Assembly (NCBI RefSeq): GCF_024802625.1
Contig: NZ_CP103371.1
Span: 62,001 to 126,000 of the forward strand
DNA length: 64,000 nucleotides
Origin: Massilia sp. H6
GTDB lineage: Bacteria > Pseudomonadota > Gammaproteobacteria > Burkholderiales > Burkholderiaceae_D
Direction: 5' to 3'
Shown here in pieces: positions 35,740 through 46,220 of this stretch. Made by a program: the position numbers and the translations under genes. The first letter of the stretch is position 1; the number at the start of each line of letters is the position of its first letter. The notes below the pieces were generated by a model. It was not told where the DNA came from. It did not search any database and was given only the letters and a program-made list of their open reading frames with translations.

Positions 35740-36249
35740 TTAGAAAAACGAACTCTTGGATTTGCTGGAGCTTGGGCGGAACTTGCGCACGCGCGCCGCG
35801 CCCGACAGCACATGGGTCTTGCCGCCGTTGCGGTGCTTGTACCAGGTCGGCACGCTTGATGTGCGCACGAGCTTCTTGCGGCGGAAGTCGCGCGCCTTGC
35901 GTTCGATATCGCTCGTGCTGAGGAACGACGACGAAGAAGAACCGGAGTGCGCCGAGGTCGCCTCGCGTCCGTCCCATAGTGCCTCGACCTCGTCGACTTG
36001 GCTGGAAACCGAATGCTGGAAGTCGTCCTTGAACGATTGCGCGCTTTCGTGCACTTCTTTGTGCAGGTTGCGTAGCTCGTCGAGTTCGATTTCTCGGCTG
36101 ACTTCGGATTTTACGTCGTGCAGGTAGCGCTGGGCGCGGCCATACAGCGTGCCGGCCATGCGCGCCACCTTCGGCAGCTTTTCAGGGCCGATGACGATCA
36201 GGGCGACAACGCCGATGATCGCGATTTTCGACAGTCCGAGATCGATCAT
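35740..36249 (-). CDS. tatB: Sec-independent translocase subunit TatB
   Basis: 169 residues. One N-terminal membrane helix (LSKIAIIGVVALIVIGPEKLP) is followed by an amphipathic helix (KVARMAGTLYGRAQRYL) and a long polar tail. The GPEKLP motif after the helix is characteristic of TatB. The tail has serine-rich and basic stretches (SGSSSSSFLS, SSSKSKSSFF). TatB forms the receptor with TatC. It lies nine bases after tatA. Confidence 0.95.
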   Translation of the reverse strand: MIDLGLSKIAIIGVVALIVIGPEKLPKVARMAGTLYGRAQRYLHDVKSEVSREIELDELRNLHKEVHESAQSFKDDFQHSVSSQVDEVEALWDGREATSAHSGSSSSSFLSTSDIERKARDFRRKKLVRTSSVPTWYKHRNGGKTHVLSGAARVRKFRPSSSKSKSSFF

Positions 36250-36258
36250 GCCCGGCGA

Positions 36259-36513
36259 TTAATGACGGGTCTTTTCGCGGGTTTCCACATCGATCGTGGA
36301 CTTGTCGGCGACCTGTTGCGTGGTGGTGGTGGTCGTGGTGCCAGGAGCGCCAGCCTCGGCATTGGCCTTGTCTTCGTCACCCTTCACGCCATCCTTGAAG
36401 CCCTTGACCGCCTTGCCGAGGTCGCCACCGATACTGCCGATCTTTTTGGTGCCGAAAATCAACATCACGACGACCAGTACGATGACCCAGTGCCAAATAC
36501 TCATTGAACCCAT
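36259..36513 (-). CDS. tatA: Sec-independent translocase subunit TatA
   Basis: 84 residues. A single N-terminal helix ([20 protein letters not shown]) with the FGTKK hinge is followed by the amphipathic segment [17 protein letters not shown], the TatA pattern. The tail has a run of threonines. The ATG at 36513 has GGAG close upstream; MSIWHW at 36504 is the alternative. TatA oligomers form the translocation channel. It is the first gene of tatABC. Confidence 0.95.
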   Translation of the reverse strand: MGSMSIWHWVIVLVVVMLIFGTKKIGSIGGDLGKAVKGFKDGVKGDEDKANAEAGAPGTTTTTTTQQVADKSTIDVETREKTRH

Positions 36514-36632
36514 GTTTATCTCCTAGCAAGGCGCACGCGCCTGTAAATCGGAAAGCGTATGTTTTGAGTATACGCCATGCGGAAGCGTCTTGCCCCCATT
36601 AAAACTTGATCGCCTGCCGCGATGGCAAGCTG

Positions 36633-37007
36633 TCAGGTACCGAGGCCGCGCCAGGGGCGCTTGCCACCATAAACATGCATGTGCAGATGATAGACCTCTT
36701 GCCCGCCATCCGGTCCGGTATTGATGAGCGTCTTGAAGCCACCGCTGCGCTCGCCATTGCCGTTATTCGTTACGGCAATGCCATGCTCTTGCGCCAGCTG
36801 CGGCGCCAGCGCCAGCATCTTGCCCAGCACCGTCGCATGCTCGGCGCTGCAATCGGACAGCGTGGCCACGTGCTGCTTGGGGATGATCAGCAGGTGTACC
36901 GGGGCAGCCGGGTTGATGTCCTTGAACGCCAGCACTTCGTCGTCTTCGTAGACGATATTCGCCGGTATCTGTTTATCGACGATCTTGCAGAAAATGCAGT
37001 TGTCCAT
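36633..37007 (-). CDS. hinT: HIT family histidine triad nucleotide-binding protein HinT
   Basis: 124 residues. The N-terminal CIFCKIVDKQIPANIVYEDD and the catalytic histidine triad HLHMH (His107, 109, 111) in VYHLHMHVYGGK are diagnostic of the HIT/HinT branch. These enzymes hydrolyse adenosine phosphoramidates. It lies between hisE and tatA, an arrangement common in betaproteobacteria, and may be co-transcribed with them. Confidence 0.94.
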   Translation of the reverse strand: MDNCIFCKIVDKQIPANIVYEDDEVLAFKDINPAAPVHLLIIPKQHVATLSDCSAEHATVLGKMLALAPQLAQEHGIAVTNNGNGERSGGFKTLINTGPDGGQEVYHLHMHVYGGKRPWRGLGT

Positions 37008-37137
37008 CTTGTCTCCAGATTGCTTGAGCGCGTTCCATTAGGAACCTTTGCATCGTACCAGTGCGCCACGATAAGAATATGGCCGCGAAAAACCGATTAT
37101 GACACCGGTTACGCGTCTGGCAAGGGAAGGGACGCGC

Positions 37138-37479
37138 TTACTGAACCGGCCGGGACGCTTTTTCATCGATGCCCGAGACGCCTTCGCGGCGCCCGAGTTC
37201 GTCGATGACCTGCTGGGGGGTCAAGCCGAACTGGGCCAGCAGCACCATCGTGTGGAACCACAGGTCGGCGGTCTCGTACAGCACCTTGGCGGCGTCGCCC
37301 GAGACCCGCGCGTCCTTGGCGGCCATCACGGTCTCGGTGGCTTCCTCGCCGATTTTTTTCAGGATCGCATCGTCACCCTTGCTGAACAGCTTGGCGACAT
37401 AGGAAACTGCAGGGTCGCCGCCATTGCCGGGCTTGCGCGATTCGATCACGGCCGCCACGCGGGCCAGAATGTCGCTCAT
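37138..37479 (-). CDS. hisE: phosphoribosyl-ATP diphosphatase HisE
   Basis: 113 residues. The MazG-like fold motif [16 protein letters not shown] with its acidic metal-binding residues, the [20 protein letters not shown] segment and the typical length identify HisE. It performs the second step of histidine synthesis, removing pyrophosphate from phosphoribosyl-ATP. The start overlaps the hisI stop by four bases. It is the last his gene of the operon. Confidence 0.95.
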   Translation of the reverse strand: MSDILARVAAVIESRKPGNGGDPAVSYVAKLFSKGDDAILKKIGEEATETVMAAKDARVSGDAAKVLYETADLWFHTMVLLAQFGLTPQQVIDELGRREGVSGIDEKASRPVQ

Positions 37480-37880
37480 GAGGGTTTCTTAGAGTAAATA
37501 GTGTCTGGATCTTGCAATACCGGATCCACCGCCTGCCAGTCTTCGCCGTCGAACTGCTGGTAAAAGCAGGAATGGCGCCCGGTATGGCAGGCGATGCCTC
37601 CCGCCTGCTCGATCTTGAGCAGCACCACGTCTTCGTCGCAATCGAGGCGCATTTCCACCACCCGCTGCGTGTGGCCGGACTCTTCGCCCTTGTGCCACAG
37701 CTTCTTGCGCGAGCGGCTCCAGTAGACGGCCTGCCCCAGCTCCACTGTCTTTGCGAGCGCGTCGCGGTTCATCCAGGCGAACATCAAGATGTCGCCGGTC
37801 GCCGCTTCTTGCGCGATCACGGGCACCAGGCCGTTCTCGTCCCAGCGCACCTTGTTAAGCCATTTGTGCGCCATGTTCAT
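37476..37880 (-). CDS. hisI: phosphoribosyl-AMP cyclohydrolase HisI
   Basis: 134 residues. The conserved blocks [20 protein letters not shown] and [20 protein letters not shown], then [11 protein letters not shown], hold the metal-binding cysteines, histidines and aspartates of HisI. It opens the purine ring of phosphoribosyl-AMP in the third step of the pathway. Stand-alone HisI with separate HisE is usual outside the enterics. It overlaps hisF and hisE by four bases at each end. Confidence 0.95.
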   Translation of the reverse strand: MNMAHKWLNKVRWDENGLVPVIAQEAATGDILMFAWMNRDALAKTVELGQAVYWSRSRKKLWHKGEESGHTQRVVEMRLDCDEDVVLLKIEQAGGIACHTGRHSCFYQQFDGEDWQAVDPVLQDPDTIYSKKPS

Positions 37881-38638
37881 TCCAGCCGCATCGAAATGCC
37901 ACGATCGAACATGTAGCGCTTGGCTTCGCCAACCGTGTGCTGACCGTAATGGAAGATACTGGCTGCCAGCACCGCGTCGGCATGACCTTCCAGGATGCCG
38001 TCGGCCAAGTCTTGCAGGCCGCCCACGCCACCCGAGGCAATCACGGAAATGCCGACCGCATCGGACACCGCGCGTGTCAGGCCCAGGTCGAAACCGACCT
38101 TGGTGCCGTCACGGTCCATCGAAGTGAGCAGCAGTTCGCCGGCCCCCAGCGCTTCCATCTTGCGCGCCCATTCGACCGCATCGAGCCCGGTCGCATTGCG
38201 GCCGCCGTGGGTGAATACTTGCCACTTGCCTGGTGCGACCTGCTTGGCGTCGATCGCCACCACGATGCATTGCGAACCGTGCTTTTGCGAAGCCTCGAAA
38301 ACCAGCTGGGGGTTGGTCACGGCCGAAGTGTTCATCGACACCTTGTCGGCGCCGGCATTGAGCAGGCGGCGCACGTCTTCAACCTTGCGCACGCCGCCAC
38401 CGACGGTAAGCGGAATGAACACGGTCGAGGCGACCGCTTCGATGATCGGCAGGATCAAGTCGCGACCGTCGCTCGAGGCGGTGATGTCGAGAAAGGTGAG
38501 TTCGTCGGCGCCTTGCCCATCGTAGCGGCGCGCGATCTCGACCGGGTCGCCGGCATCGCGCAGCTCGGTGAAATTGACGCCTTTTACGACACGGCCGCCG
38601 GTGACGTCGAGGCAGGGGATGATGCGTTTTGCGAGCAT
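37877..38638 (-). CDS. hisF: imidazole glycerol phosphate synthase cyclase subunit HisF
   Basis: 253 residues from the ATG at 38638. This is a (beta/alpha)8 barrel beginning [20 protein letters not shown], with the catalytic Asp in CLDV and the second catalytic Asp in [14 protein letters not shown]. Phosphate-binding loops TVGGGVR and IASGGVGGL are present. With HisH it closes the imidazole ring and releases AICAR. Its upstream reading frame stays open across hisA, but the barrel start fixes the true start. Confidence 0.96.
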   Translation of the reverse strand: MLAKRIIPCLDVTGGRVVKGVNFTELRDAGDPVEIARRYDGQGADELTFLDITASSDGRDLILPIIEAVASTVFIPLTVGGGVRKVEDVRRLLNAGADKVSMNTSAVTNPQLVFEASQKHGSQCIVVAIDAKQVAPGKWQVFTHGGRNATGLDAVEWARKMEALGAGELLLTSMDRDGTKVGFDLGLTRAVSDAVGISVIASGGVGGLQDLADGILEGHADAVLAASIFHYGQHTVGEAKRYMFDRGISMRLE

Positions 38639-38643
38639 AGAGC

Positions 38644-39420
38644 TTAGGCCTGGGTGCCCTCGGTGAGTGCGTCGGCGCGTTCCTGCGCCGATGCCAGGTC
38701 GAGCGTGCCTTCGTAGATCGAACGCCCGCAGATCACGCCTTCGATGCCTTCGTCCTGCACCGCGCACAGCGCCTCGACGTCGGCCAGCACGTGCACGCCG
38801 CCCGAGGCGATGATCGGGATGCGCACGGCCTGGGCCAGCTTGACGGTGGCATCGATATTGACGCCGCCCATCATGCCGTCGCGGCCGATATCGGTGTAGA
38901 CGATCGACTCCACGCCATAGCCTTCGAATTTCTTGGCCAGGTCGATGACTTCGTGGCCCGACATCTTGCTCCAGCCGTCGGTGGCGACCTTGCCGTCGCG
39001 CGCGTCCAGGCCAACGATGATCTGGCCCGGGAAGGCGCCACAGGCGTCGTGCAGGAAGCCCGGATTTTTCACCGCAGCGGTGCCGACGATGATGTAGCTG
39101 ATGCCGTCGTCCAGGTAGCGCTCGATGGTGTCGAGGTCGCGGATGCCGCCGCCCAGCTGGACCGGGATTTCGTCGATGCCGTGTTCTTCGGCGTATTCCT
39201 GCACCACCTTCAGGATGGCCTTGACCGCCCCTTCGTTTTTCGGCTTGCCGGCGAAGGCGCCGTTCAGGTCGACCAGGTGCAGGCGGCGCGCGCCCTGCTT
39301 GAGCCAATGCAGGGCCATGTCGGCGGGATCTTCGGAGAACACGGTGGCGAGTTCCATGTCGCCCTGTTTCAGGCGAACGCAGTGACCGTCTTTCAGGTCG
39401 ATGGCGGGGATCAGCAGCAT
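38644..39420 (-). CDS. hisA: phosphoribosylformimino-AICAR ribotide isomerase HisA
   Basis: 258 residues from the ATG at 39420, whose Shine-Dalgarno is weak. The first barrel strand [20 protein letters not shown] carries the catalytic Asp, [20 protein letters not shown] the phosphate loop, and [15 protein letters not shown] the second catalytic Asp. It is the Amadori isomerase of the pathway. It lies five bases upstream of hisF and 28 bases after hisH. Confidence 0.95.
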   Translation of the reverse strand: MLLIPAIDLKDGHCVRLKQGDMELATVFSEDPADMALHWLKQGARRLHLVDLNGAFAGKPKNEGAVKAILKVVQEYAEEHGIDEIPVQLGGGIRDLDTIERYLDDGISYIIVGTAAVKNPGFLHDACGAFPGQIIVGLDARDGKVATDGWSKMSGHEVIDLAKKFEGYGVESIVYTDIGRDGMMGGVNIDATVKLAQAVRIPIIASGGVHVLADVEALCAVQDEGIEGVICGRSIYEGTLDLASAQERADALTEGTQA

Positions 39421-39448
39421 GGTGATTGTCGGTAGGTGGAAGGAAAAA

Positions 39449-40090
39449 TCAAGGAGCCCAGTGGACGAAATTGCGGTACAGGCGCAGGCCGGCGGCCGCG
39501 CTTTTTTCAGGGTGGAACTGGGTCGCGACCAGGTTGTCGCGCGCCACGGCGCAGGTGTACATACCGCCGTAGTCGGCTTCGCCGATGGTGTCGCTTGCGT
39601 CGTCGGGGGCCGCGTAATAGCTGTGCACGAAGTAGAAATAGCTGCCGTCCTCGACGCCGTCCCAGAGCGGGTGGGCCCGGGTCTGGCGCACGCGGTTCCA
39701 GCCCATCTGCGGCACCTTGAAGCGCGAACCGTCGGCCTGCAGCTTGCCATCGAGCTGGAAGCGCACCACCTTGCCTGGCAGTAGGCCCAGGCCCGGCGTG
39801 CCGTCGTTTTCTTCGCTTTCGTCGAACAGCATCTGCTCGCCGACGCATACGCCCATTACCGGTCGCGATTTGATTGCGCGTAGCAGCGCTTCTTCGGCGC
39901 CGGATTCGCGCAGGCTGCGCATGCAGTCGCGCATTGCACCCTGACCCGGCAGCACGATGCGGTCGGCCGCATCGATGTCCGCGGCCTGGTTCGACACCAC
40001 GATATCGGCTTCGGGCGCGGCCGTGCGCAGCGCCTGCGCCACAGAACGCAGGTTACCTAGGCCATCGACCACCACAATTTTGTTCGTCAT
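39449..40090 (-). CDS. hisH: imidazole glycerol phosphate synthase glutaminase subunit HisH
   Basis: 213 residues, a class I glutamine amidotransferase. Cys82 is in [15 protein letters not shown], and the His193/Glu195 pair is in [11 protein letters not shown]. The oxyanion-strand segment [11 protein letters not shown] is present. It supplies ammonia to HisF. The N-terminal loop reads [12 protein letters not shown], one residue shorter than the VDYGMGNL form usual in related bacteria. The catalytic residues are intact. Confidence 0.93.
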   Translation of the reverse strand: MTNKIVVVDGLGNLRSVAQALRTAAPEADIVVSNQAADIDAADRIVLPGQGAMRDCMRSLRESGAEEALLRAIKSRPVMGVCVGEQMLFDESEENDGTPGLGLLPGKVVRFQLDGKLQADGSRFKVPQMGWNRVRQTRAHPLWDGVEDGSYFYFVHSYYAAPDDASDTIGEADYGGMYTCAVARDNLVATQFHPEKSAAAGLRLYRNFVHWAP

Positions 40091-40099
40091 AGTCGATGC

Positions 40100-40690
40100 T
40101 TACAGGCTGCCCTTGGTCGACGGGATAATGCCGGCCGCGCGTTCATCGAGCGTGGTGGCCATGCGCAGCGCGCGCCCGAATGCCTTGAACACGGTTTCGC
40201 ACTGGTGGTGCGCATTCACGCCGCGCAGGTTGTCGATGTGCAGGGTCACGCCGGCGTGGTTCACGAAACCGCGGAAGAATTCGCCGGTCAGGTCGACATC
40301 GAAGGTACCGATCATGGCGCGCGTCCAGGGGATGTGCATTTCCAGGCCCGGGCGGCCCGAAAAATCGATGACCACGCGCGACAAGGCTTCGTCCAGCGGC
40401 ACATAGGAATGGCCATACCGGGTCATGCCCTTCTTGTCGCCCACAGCCTTGGCCACCGCCATGCCGAGCGTGATGCCGGTATCCTCGACGGTATGGTGGG
40501 CATCGATATGCAGGTCGCCGACGGCTTCGACTTCGAGGTCGAACATGCCGTGGCGCGCGATCTGGTCGAGCATGTGGTCAAGGAAAGGGACGCCGGTATT
40601 GAGCTTTTGGCGGCCGGTGCCGTCGAGATTGATCGCGACGCGAATCTGCGTCTCGTTGGTGTTGCGCGTGATGTCGGCAGTGCGGTTCAT
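40100..40690 (-). CDS. hisB: imidazoleglycerol-phosphate dehydratase HisB
   Basis: 196 residues. The two metal-binding motifs [11 protein letters not shown] and [17 protein letters not shown] and the N-terminal [18 protein letters not shown] identify the dehydratase. It lacks the phosphatase domain found in the bifunctional enteric HisB, so histidinol-phosphate phosphatase must come from another gene. It sits between hisC and hisH. Confidence 0.96.
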   Translation of the reverse strand: MNRTADITRNTNETQIRVAINLDGTGRQKLNTGVPFLDHMLDQIARHGMFDLEVEAVGDLHIDAHHTVEDTGITLGMAVAKAVGDKKGMTRYGHSYVPLDEALSRVVIDFSGRPGLEMHIPWTRAMIGTFDVDLTGEFFRGFVNHAGVTLHIDNLRGVNAHHQCETVFKAFGRALRMATTLDERAAGIIPSTKGSL

Positions 40691-40734
40691 TGCTGGGTGC
40701 TCTTCCAGGTTGCCTGTATTAAGGCAGCCGTTTT

Positions 40735-41847
40735 TTAAAGGGACGCTTTCAGCGCGTTCAAGAGTGCGGTGTTTTCTTCGGGTGTGCTGACCGTAACGCG
40801 AATGCAGTTAGCCAACAACTTGTCCATTTTACTCAAATTCTTGATCAGTACCTTCCTGGTGCGCAGTTCTGAACAGGTCTTGTCAGCATCGGGCACGCGC
40901 AGCGAGATGAAATTCGCCGCAGATGGAAACACTTCGACCCCGGCCAGCGCCGCCAGTTCGGCGGCCAGGCGCGTGCGCTCCTGGTTCAGCAAATCGGCCT
41001 GGGCGTCGAGCACGTCGAGGTGCTCGAGCGCGAATTCGGCAGCCACCTGGGTCAGCACGCTGACGTTATAGGGCGGGCGCAACTTCTCGAACTGCTCCAG
41101 CAGGGCCGCATCGCCCGACAGGTAGCCGAGGCGGATGCCGGCCAAACCCAGCTTGGACAGGGTGCGCATCACCACCAGGTTCGGGAAGGCCGGCAGCCGG
41201 TCCATGAAGCTGGTGCGGGCGAAGGGCTGGTAGGCTTCGTCGACCACCGCGATGCCGGTCTCGCCCAGTGCGCGGATGATGGCCTCCATGTGGCCGGCGT
41301 CGAACAGGTTGCCGGTCGGGTTGTTCGGGTAAGCCAAAAATACCAGCGCCGGACGGTGCTGCTCGATCGCGGCCAGCATGGCCTCCAGGTCGAGCGAAAA
41401 ATCGGCCTTGACCGGCACGCCGACGAAGTCCGCGCCGGCAAACTGGGCCGCGCGCGAGAACATCACGAACGCCGGAGTCGGCGCCATCACGACGGCGCGC
41501 CGGGCGTCGCCGCCACGGCCCTGGCGCGCGACGGCGGCGGCCATCAGCGAAATCAGCTCATCCGAGCCGTTGCCAAGCATCACATCGTAACCGGCAGGCA
41601 CGCCGAGGCTGGCGCAGATCTTGGCTTTGAGCGTCGGATAGCTCACCGGGTAGCGGTTGAGCGCGGCATCGGCCAGGCGCTGGCCGAGTTCGGCGCGCAG
41701 CGATTCGGGCAGCTGGTACGGGTTCTCCATCGCGTCGAGCTTGATGTAGCCGCTGGCATCGGGCACATGGTAGCTGGCGACGGCGCGGATGTCGTCACGG
41801 ATGGTGTTCTCGATCAGCTTGGCGATCGCGTCCTTACTCGAAGTCAT
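40735..41847 (-). CDS. hisC: histidinol-phosphate aminotransferase HisC
   Basis: 370 residues from the ATG at 41847. This is a fold type I aminotransferase: NGSDELI binds the cofactor phosphate, [10 protein letters not shown] and VVDEAYQPF are active-site segments, and Lys232 in [15 protein letters not shown] is the PLP lysine. It transaminates imidazole-acetol phosphate. Its start overlaps the stop of the DNA methyltransferase gene by four bases, so its translation may depend on that gene. Confidence 0.94.
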   Translation of the reverse strand: MTSSKDAIAKLIENTIRDDIRAVASYHVPDASGYIKLDAMENPYQLPESLRAELGQRLADAALNRYPVSYPTLKAKICASLGVPAGYDVMLGNGSDELISLMAAAVARQGRGGDARRAVVMAPTPAFVMFSRAAQFAGADFVGVPVKADFSLDLEAMLAAIEQHRPALVFLAYPNNPTGNLFDAGHMEAIIRALGETGIAVVDEAYQPFARTSFMDRLPAFPNLVVMRTLSKLGLAGIRLGYLSGDAALLEQFEKLRPPYNVSVLTQVAAEFALEHLDVLDAQADLLNQERTRLAAELAALAGVEVFPSAANFISLRVPDADKTCSELRTRKVLIKNLSKMDKLLANCIRVTVSTPEENTALLNALKASL

Positions 41848-42674
41848 GCGGTTTCCTCGTCTGCGAGCGCGCGCTTGGCGGCGCTCTTGCGTTTTTTGTT
41901 GATCTTTCCTGCCAGCGGCACCTCGGGGGCGGCCAGCCGCTCCTGGATGATCTCGCAATACGCCGGATTGAGTTCGAAGCCGGTAAAGTGGCGCCCGGCC
42001 TGGCGCGCGGCGATCGCCGTGGTACCACTGCCCATGAAGGGATCGAGCACGATGCCGCCCGGCGGGCACGACGCCTTCACCATGCGTTCGATGATCTCGA
42101 CCGGCTTCTGGGTCGGGTGGTCGGCACGCTCCGGGTGCTCGCGGTGCAGGCGCGACACGCTCCACACGTCTTTCGGGTTGTAGCCGATTTCAAGCCATTT
42201 GGCGCCAATGAAGATCGAGCGCGAGCGCGCTTTCTTGGTCTGGGCATCATACGGAATGCGCACGGCATCGAGGTCGAAGTAATAGTCCTTGCGATTGACG
42301 AACAGGCCGATCGTGTCGTGCACCGAACTGAAACTGCGCACGCTGCCACCCATTGAGGGCACGCGGCGGTCCCAGATGATCTCGTTCATCATCGTCATGC
42401 GCTTTTTCAGCATGACGAAGATCTCTGGCGCGAAGCGCCAGGTGAGAAAAATATACAGGCTGCCGTTGGGCTTGAGCTTGGGCAGTGCGGCGTCGATCCA
42501 CTGCTCGGTCCAGGCCAGGTAAGCCTCGACGCTTTGCTGGTCGGAAGCGTTGCCGTAGTCCTTGCCGAGATTGTAGGGCGGGTCGGTCAGGATCAGGTCG
42601 ATGGACCCGTTCGGGATGCGCGCCATACCAAGCAGCGCATCTTCGCAAAATACCTGGTCGACCCAGTCGCTCAT
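41844..42674 (-). CDS. beta-class DNA methyltransferase inside the his operon
   Basis: 276 residues from the ATG at 42674. The catalytic motif DPPY (residues 31-34, in [13 protein letters not shown]) precedes the SAM-binding motif DPFMGSGTT (211-219), the order of the beta class of N6-adenine/N4-cytosine methyltransferases. [14 protein letters not shown] at 186-199 is the usual motif X region. No restriction enzyme gene is nearby, so it is an orphan methylase. Its DPPYNxGK context resembles YhdJ-type adenine methylases, but the target site cannot be read from sequence. It overlaps the hisD stop by four bases and its own stop overlaps the hisC start, so it is translationally linked to histidine genes. 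Confidence 0.9.
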   Translation of the reverse strand: MSDWVDQVFCEDALLGMARIPNGSIDLILTDPPYNLGKDYGNASDQQSVEAYLAWTEQWIDAALPKLKPNGSLYIFLTWRFAPEIFVMLKKRMTMMNEIIWDRRVPSMGGSVRSFSSVHDTIGLFVNRKDYYFDLDAVRIPYDAQTKKARSRSIFIGAKWLEIGYNPKDVWSVSRLHREHPERADHPTQKPVEIIERMVKASCPPGGIVLDPFMGSGTTAIAARQAGRHFTGFELNPAYCEIIQERLAAPEVPLAGKINKKRKSAAKRALADEETA

Positions 42675-43990
42675 GACTTGATTCTCAACTCTGCACTGCG
42701 GGCGTGCGCCTGCAAGCCCTCGCCATAGGCCAGTTCGGCCGCGATCTTGCCAAGGGTCTGGGCGCCCTGCTCGCTCACCTGGATGATCGACGAGCGTTTC
42801 TGGAAATCGTAGACACCCAGCGGCGACGAGAAGCGCGCGGTGCGCGAGGTCGGCAGCACGTGGTTCGGGCCGCAGCAATAGTCGCCCAGCGATTCGGACG
42901 AGAAGCGCCCCAGGAACATCGCGCCGGCGTGGCGGATCCGGTCGGCCCAGTGCAAGGGGTCTTCGGCCGATATCTCGAGGTGTTCGGCGGCGATGGCATT
43001 GGCAATCTCGCAGGCCTCTTCCATGTCGCGCACCTTCACCAGTGCGCCGCGCTCGCCCAGCGAGGTGGTGATGGTCTGCGCGCGCGGCATGGTCGGCAGC
43101 AGCTTGTGGATGCTGGCCTCGACCTGCGCGATATAGTCGGCGTCGGGGCACAGCAAGATGGCCTGCGCCAGCTCGTCGTGCTCGGCCTGCGAGAACAGGT
43201 CCATCGCCACCCAGTCGGGGTCGGTGCTGCCATCGCACAGCACCAGGATTTCCGACGGGCCGGCGATCATGTCGATGCCGACGGTGCCGAACACGCGGCG
43301 CTTGGCGGCCGCCACATAGGCATTGCCCGGACCGACGATCTTGTCCACCGCCGGGATGGTGGCGGTGCCGTAGGCTAGCGCGCCGACCGCCTGCGCGCCG
43401 CCGATGGTGATCACGCGGGTAACACCGGCGATCGCGGCAGCTGCCAGCACCATCTGGTTTTTCACGCCGTCGGGGGTCGGCACCACCATGACGATTTCCT
43501 GCACGCCCGCCACCTGCGCCGGAATCGCGTTCATCAGCACCGACGACGGATAGGCGGCCTTGCCGCCCGGGACATAGATGCCGACCCGATCCAGGGGCGT
43601 GACGCGCTGGCCCAGCACGGTGCCGTCAGGCTCGGTGAAAGAGAAGCCGTTGAGCTCCTGCTTCTGGCGCTCGTGGAACACCCGGATGCGCTGCGCGGCA
43701 ACCTGCAGGGCCTGGCGCTGGGCATCGGGCAGTGCGTTCAGGGCCGCATCGAGTTCGGATTGCTGGACGTCGAAGGCCGCCATCGAGGTGGCGCCGCCAT
43801 CCGGGATGCGGTCGAACTGGTTGGTGTACTCAAGCACGGCGTCGTCACCGCGCCGCTTGACGTCCGCCAGGATCTTCGCGACGCTGGACTCGATGGCATC
43901 GTCGGTTTCGGACTCGAACGCCAGCAAGGCGTCGAGCGTCTTCTTGAAGTCGGGTGCGGAAGAATCGAGCTTGCGCATCTGTACTGCCAT
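42671..43990 (-). CDS. hisD: histidinol dehydrogenase HisD
   Basis: 439 residues from the ATG at 43990, with AAGGA upstream. The motif [29 protein letters not shown] is split here as [14 protein letters not shown] and [14 protein letters not shown]. The zinc/substrate histidines are in [14 protein letters not shown] and AIAAEHLEI. The end region [20 protein letters not shown] is also diagnostic. It oxidises histidinol to histidine in the last two steps. It follows hisG by ten bases and overlaps the methyltransferase gene. Confidence 0.96.
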   Translation of the reverse strand: MAVQMRKLDSSAPDFKKTLDALLAFESETDDAIESSVAKILADVKRRGDDAVLEYTNQFDRIPDGGATSMAAFDVQQSELDAALNALPDAQRQALQVAAQRIRVFHERQKQELNGFSFTEPDGTVLGQRVTPLDRVGIYVPGGKAAYPSSVLMNAIPAQVAGVQEIVMVVPTPDGVKNQMVLAAAAIAGVTRVITIGGAQAVGALAYGTATIPAVDKIVGPGNAYVAAAKRRVFGTVGIDMIAGPSEILVLCDGSTDPDWVAMDLFSQAEHDELAQAILLCPDADYIAQVEASIHKLLPTMPRAQTITTSLGERGALVKVRDMEEACEIANAIAAEHLEISAEDPLHWADRIRHAGAMFLGRFSSESLGDYCCGPNHVLPTSRTARFSSPLGVYDFQKRSSIIQVSEQGAQTLGKIAAELAYGEGLQAHARSAELRIKS

Positions 43991-44000
43991 CGGAATATCC

Positions 44001-44672
44001 TTAGCTTGGTTGGGAAGCGCGCTGGAACGCATCGAGAATCGGCTGCAGGCGCTCGCGCTTGAGCTTGAGCGCGGCCTGGTTGACCACCAGGCGCGACGAG
44101 ATGTCCATGATCTTTTCGACTTCGACCAGGTTGTTGGCGCGCAGGGTGCCGCCGGTCGAGACCACGTCGACGATGGCATCGGACAGGCCCACCAGCGGCG
44201 CCAGTTCCATCGAGCCGTACAACTTGATCAGGTCGACGTGCACGCCCTTGCTGGCGAAGTGCTCGCGCGCGGTGTTGACGAACTTGGTTGCCACGCGCAG
44301 GCGCGCGCCCTGGCGTACCGCGGTTTCGTAGTCGAAGCCGGCGTTGACAGCGACCGACATGCGGCAGCTGGCAATGCGCAGGTCGATCGGCTGGTACAGG
44401 CCCTCGCCGCCATGCTCGAGCAGCACGTCCTTGCCGGCTACGCCGAAATCGGCGGCGCCATGCTGGACATAGGTCGGCACATCGCTGGCGCGCACGATCA
44501 GTACCCGCACACCCGGGTCGTTGGTCGGCAAGATCAGCTTGCGCGAGGTTTCGGGATTCTCAAGAACGGTGATGCCGGCCGCCGCCAGCAGCGGCAGGGT
44601 GTCCTCGAAGATGCGGCCCTTGGAAAGCGCCAGGATCAGTCCGGGCTCTCCGGTTTTGCTCATGCTAGTCAT
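44001..44672 (-). CDS. hisG: ATP phosphoribosyltransferase, short form HisG
   Basis: 223 residues, lacking the C-terminal regulatory domain. The segments [33 protein letters not shown] and [20 protein letters not shown] (phosphoribosyl-binding loop) match HisG. The short form normally works in a complex with HisZ, a histidyl-tRNA-synthetase-like regulator, which is not in the window. It performs the first committed step of histidine synthesis and starts the his block here. MSKTGEP four residues in is an alternative start. Confidence 0.94.
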   Translation of the reverse strand: MTSMSKTGEPGLILALSKGRIFEDTLPLLAAAGITVLENPETSRKLILPTNDPGVRVLIVRASDVPTYVQHGAADFGVAGKDVLLEHGGEGLYQPIDLRIASCRMSVAVNAGFDYETAVRQGARLRVATKFVNTAREHFASKGVHVDLIKLYGSMELAPLVGLSDAIVDVVSTGGTLRANNLVEVEKIMDISSRLVVNQAALKLKRERLQPILDAFQRASQPS

Positions 44673-44688
44673 GTGGCTTGCGTCGCTT

Positions 44689-45951
44689 TCACTTGCTTTC
44701 CTTGATACGCACGATATCGGCGCCCACCGCCGACAGTTTCACTTCCATGCGGTCGTAGCCGCGGTCGAGGTGATAGATGCGGTCGATCAGGGTGGTTCCC
44801 TCGGCGGCCATGCCGGCAATGACCAGCGAGGCAGACGCGCGCAGGTCGGTCGCCATTACCGGTGCGCCGACCAGGCGCTCGACACCATTGATGATGGCGG
44901 TGTTGCCTTCGGTGGAGATCTGCGCGCCGAGGCGGTTCATCTCCTGCACATGCATGAAGCGGTTTTCAAAAATGGTCTCGGTGACCTTGCTCGAACCCGC
45001 AGCGAGGGTGTTCACCGCCATGAACTGGGCCTGCATGTCGGTCGGGAAGCCAGGATATTCGGTGGTGCGGAAAGATACCGGTTGCGGGCGCGCGTCCATG
45101 CGGGCACGGATGGTGTCGCCCTGGATCGTCAGCTGCAAACCGATCTCGCGCAGCTTGTCGAGCGCCACGTCGAAGGTGTCGGTGCGGGTATTGCGCAACA
45201 AAATGTCGCCGCCGGTTGCCGCGACCGCGCACAGGAAAGTGGCCGCTTCGATGCGGTCCGAGATCACGGCGTGGCGCGCGCCATGCAGCGCATCGACGCC
45301 CTGGATCACCAGGCGGTCGGTGCCGATGCCTTCGATCTTCGCGCCCATCGCCACCAGCAAATTGGCCAGATCGGTCACTTCCGGCTCACGCGCGGCGTTT
45401 TCCAGCACGGTTTCGCCCTCGGCCAGGGTGGCGGCCATCAAGAGGTTCTCGGTGCCGGTGACGGTGATCATGTCGGTATGGATGCGCGCGCCCTTCAACT
45501 TTCCTGGCGCCTTGGCATGGATGTAGCCGCCCTCGATCGTGATCTCGGCGCCCATCTGGCGCAGGCCCTTGATGTGCTGGTCGACCGGGCGCGAGCCGAT
45601 CGCGCAGCCGCCTGGCAGCGAGACCTTGGCTTCGCCAAAGCGCGCCAGCAAGGGGCCCAGCACCAGGATCGAGGCACGCATGGTCTTGACCAGCTCGTAC
45701 GGCGCCACCAGCGAGGTAATGCTGGCGCCATTGAGCGTCACGCGCTCGTCGTCCTGCGTGACCTTCAGGCCAGTCTGCGCGAGCAGTTTCAGAATGGTGC
45801 GCACATCATGCAGGCGCGGTACGTTCGACAGTTCAAGGTCGCCTGCAGTGAGCAGGCCAGCGCACAGGATCGGCAATGCCGCATTCTTGGCGCCCGAGAT
45901 CGAGATATCGCCCTGCAGGCGCTTGCCGCCAACGATCTGGAGTTTGTCCAT
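44689..45951 (-). CDS. murA: UDP-N-acetylglucosamine 1-carboxyvinyltransferase MurA
   Basis: 420 residues. The UDP-GlcNAc site Lys22 is in [10 protein letters not shown], and the active-site Cys116 in [16 protein letters not shown] is the target of fosfomycin in this family. ATTYPGFPTD-like segment [16 protein letters not shown] and the end ESFERKG-like region [17 protein letters not shown] are also typical. It is the first committed enzyme of peptidoglycan precursor synthesis. It lies two bases after ibaG/bolA and 16 bases before hisG. Confidence 0.96.
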   Translation of the reverse strand: MDKLQIVGGKRLQGDISISGAKNAALPILCAGLLTAGDLELSNVPRLHDVRTILKLLAQTGLKVTQDDERVTLNGASITSLVAPYELVKTMRASILVLGPLLARFGEAKVSLPGGCAIGSRPVDQHIKGLRQMGAEITIEGGYIHAKAPGKLKGARIHTDMITVTGTENLLMAATLAEGETVLENAAREPEVTDLANLLVAMGAKIEGIGTDRLVIQGVDALHGARHAVISDRIEAATFLCAVAATGGDILLRNTRTDTFDVALDKLREIGLQLTIQGDTIRARMDARPQPVSFRTTEYPGFPTDMQAQFMAVNTLAAGSSKVTETIFENRFMHVQEMNRLGAQISTEGNTAIINGVERLVGAPVMATDLRASASLVIAGMAAEGTTLIDRIYHLDRGYDRMEVKLSAVGADIVRIKESK

Positions 45952-45953
45952 GA

Positions 45954-46190
45954 TTAGCCTCGGTACTCTTCAGGGGTGAGCGTCTTCATCGACAGCGCAT
46001 GGATCTCTTCACGCATGCGGTCACCCAGCACGGCATAGACCAGCTGGTGGCGCTGGATCGGGCGCTTGCCAGCAAATGCCGACGACACGATCACGGCGGT
46101 GAAATGCTGGCCGTCGCCATCGACTTCCAGGTGGGTGCAATCGAGGCCATTGCTGATATAGCTGTGGATCAGTTCGGGTGTAGTCGCCAC
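45954..46190 (-). CDS. ibaG: BolA/IbaG family protein
   Basis: 78 residues with the BolA fold signature [20 protein letters not shown], then [14 protein letters not shown] and [14 protein letters not shown]. The position beside murA and the mla genes is the same as that of ibaG in E. coli. Proteins of this family bind monothiol glutaredoxins and take part in iron-sulfur trafficking and envelope stress. The symbol rests mainly on genomic context. Confidence 0.85.
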   Translation of the reverse strand: MATTPELIHSYISNGLDCTHLEVDGDGQHFTAVIVSSAFAGKRPIQRHQLVYAVLGDRMREEIHALSMKTLTPEEYRG

Positions 46191-46220
46191 GTTAACTCCA
46201 GTAGATTCTTGATAGCGCGC

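Noticed and set aside
38639..39307. Extended hisF start far upstream
   Set aside because: The extra sequence is an alternative frame of hisA. The HisF barrel start [12 protein letters not shown] fixes the gene at 38638.
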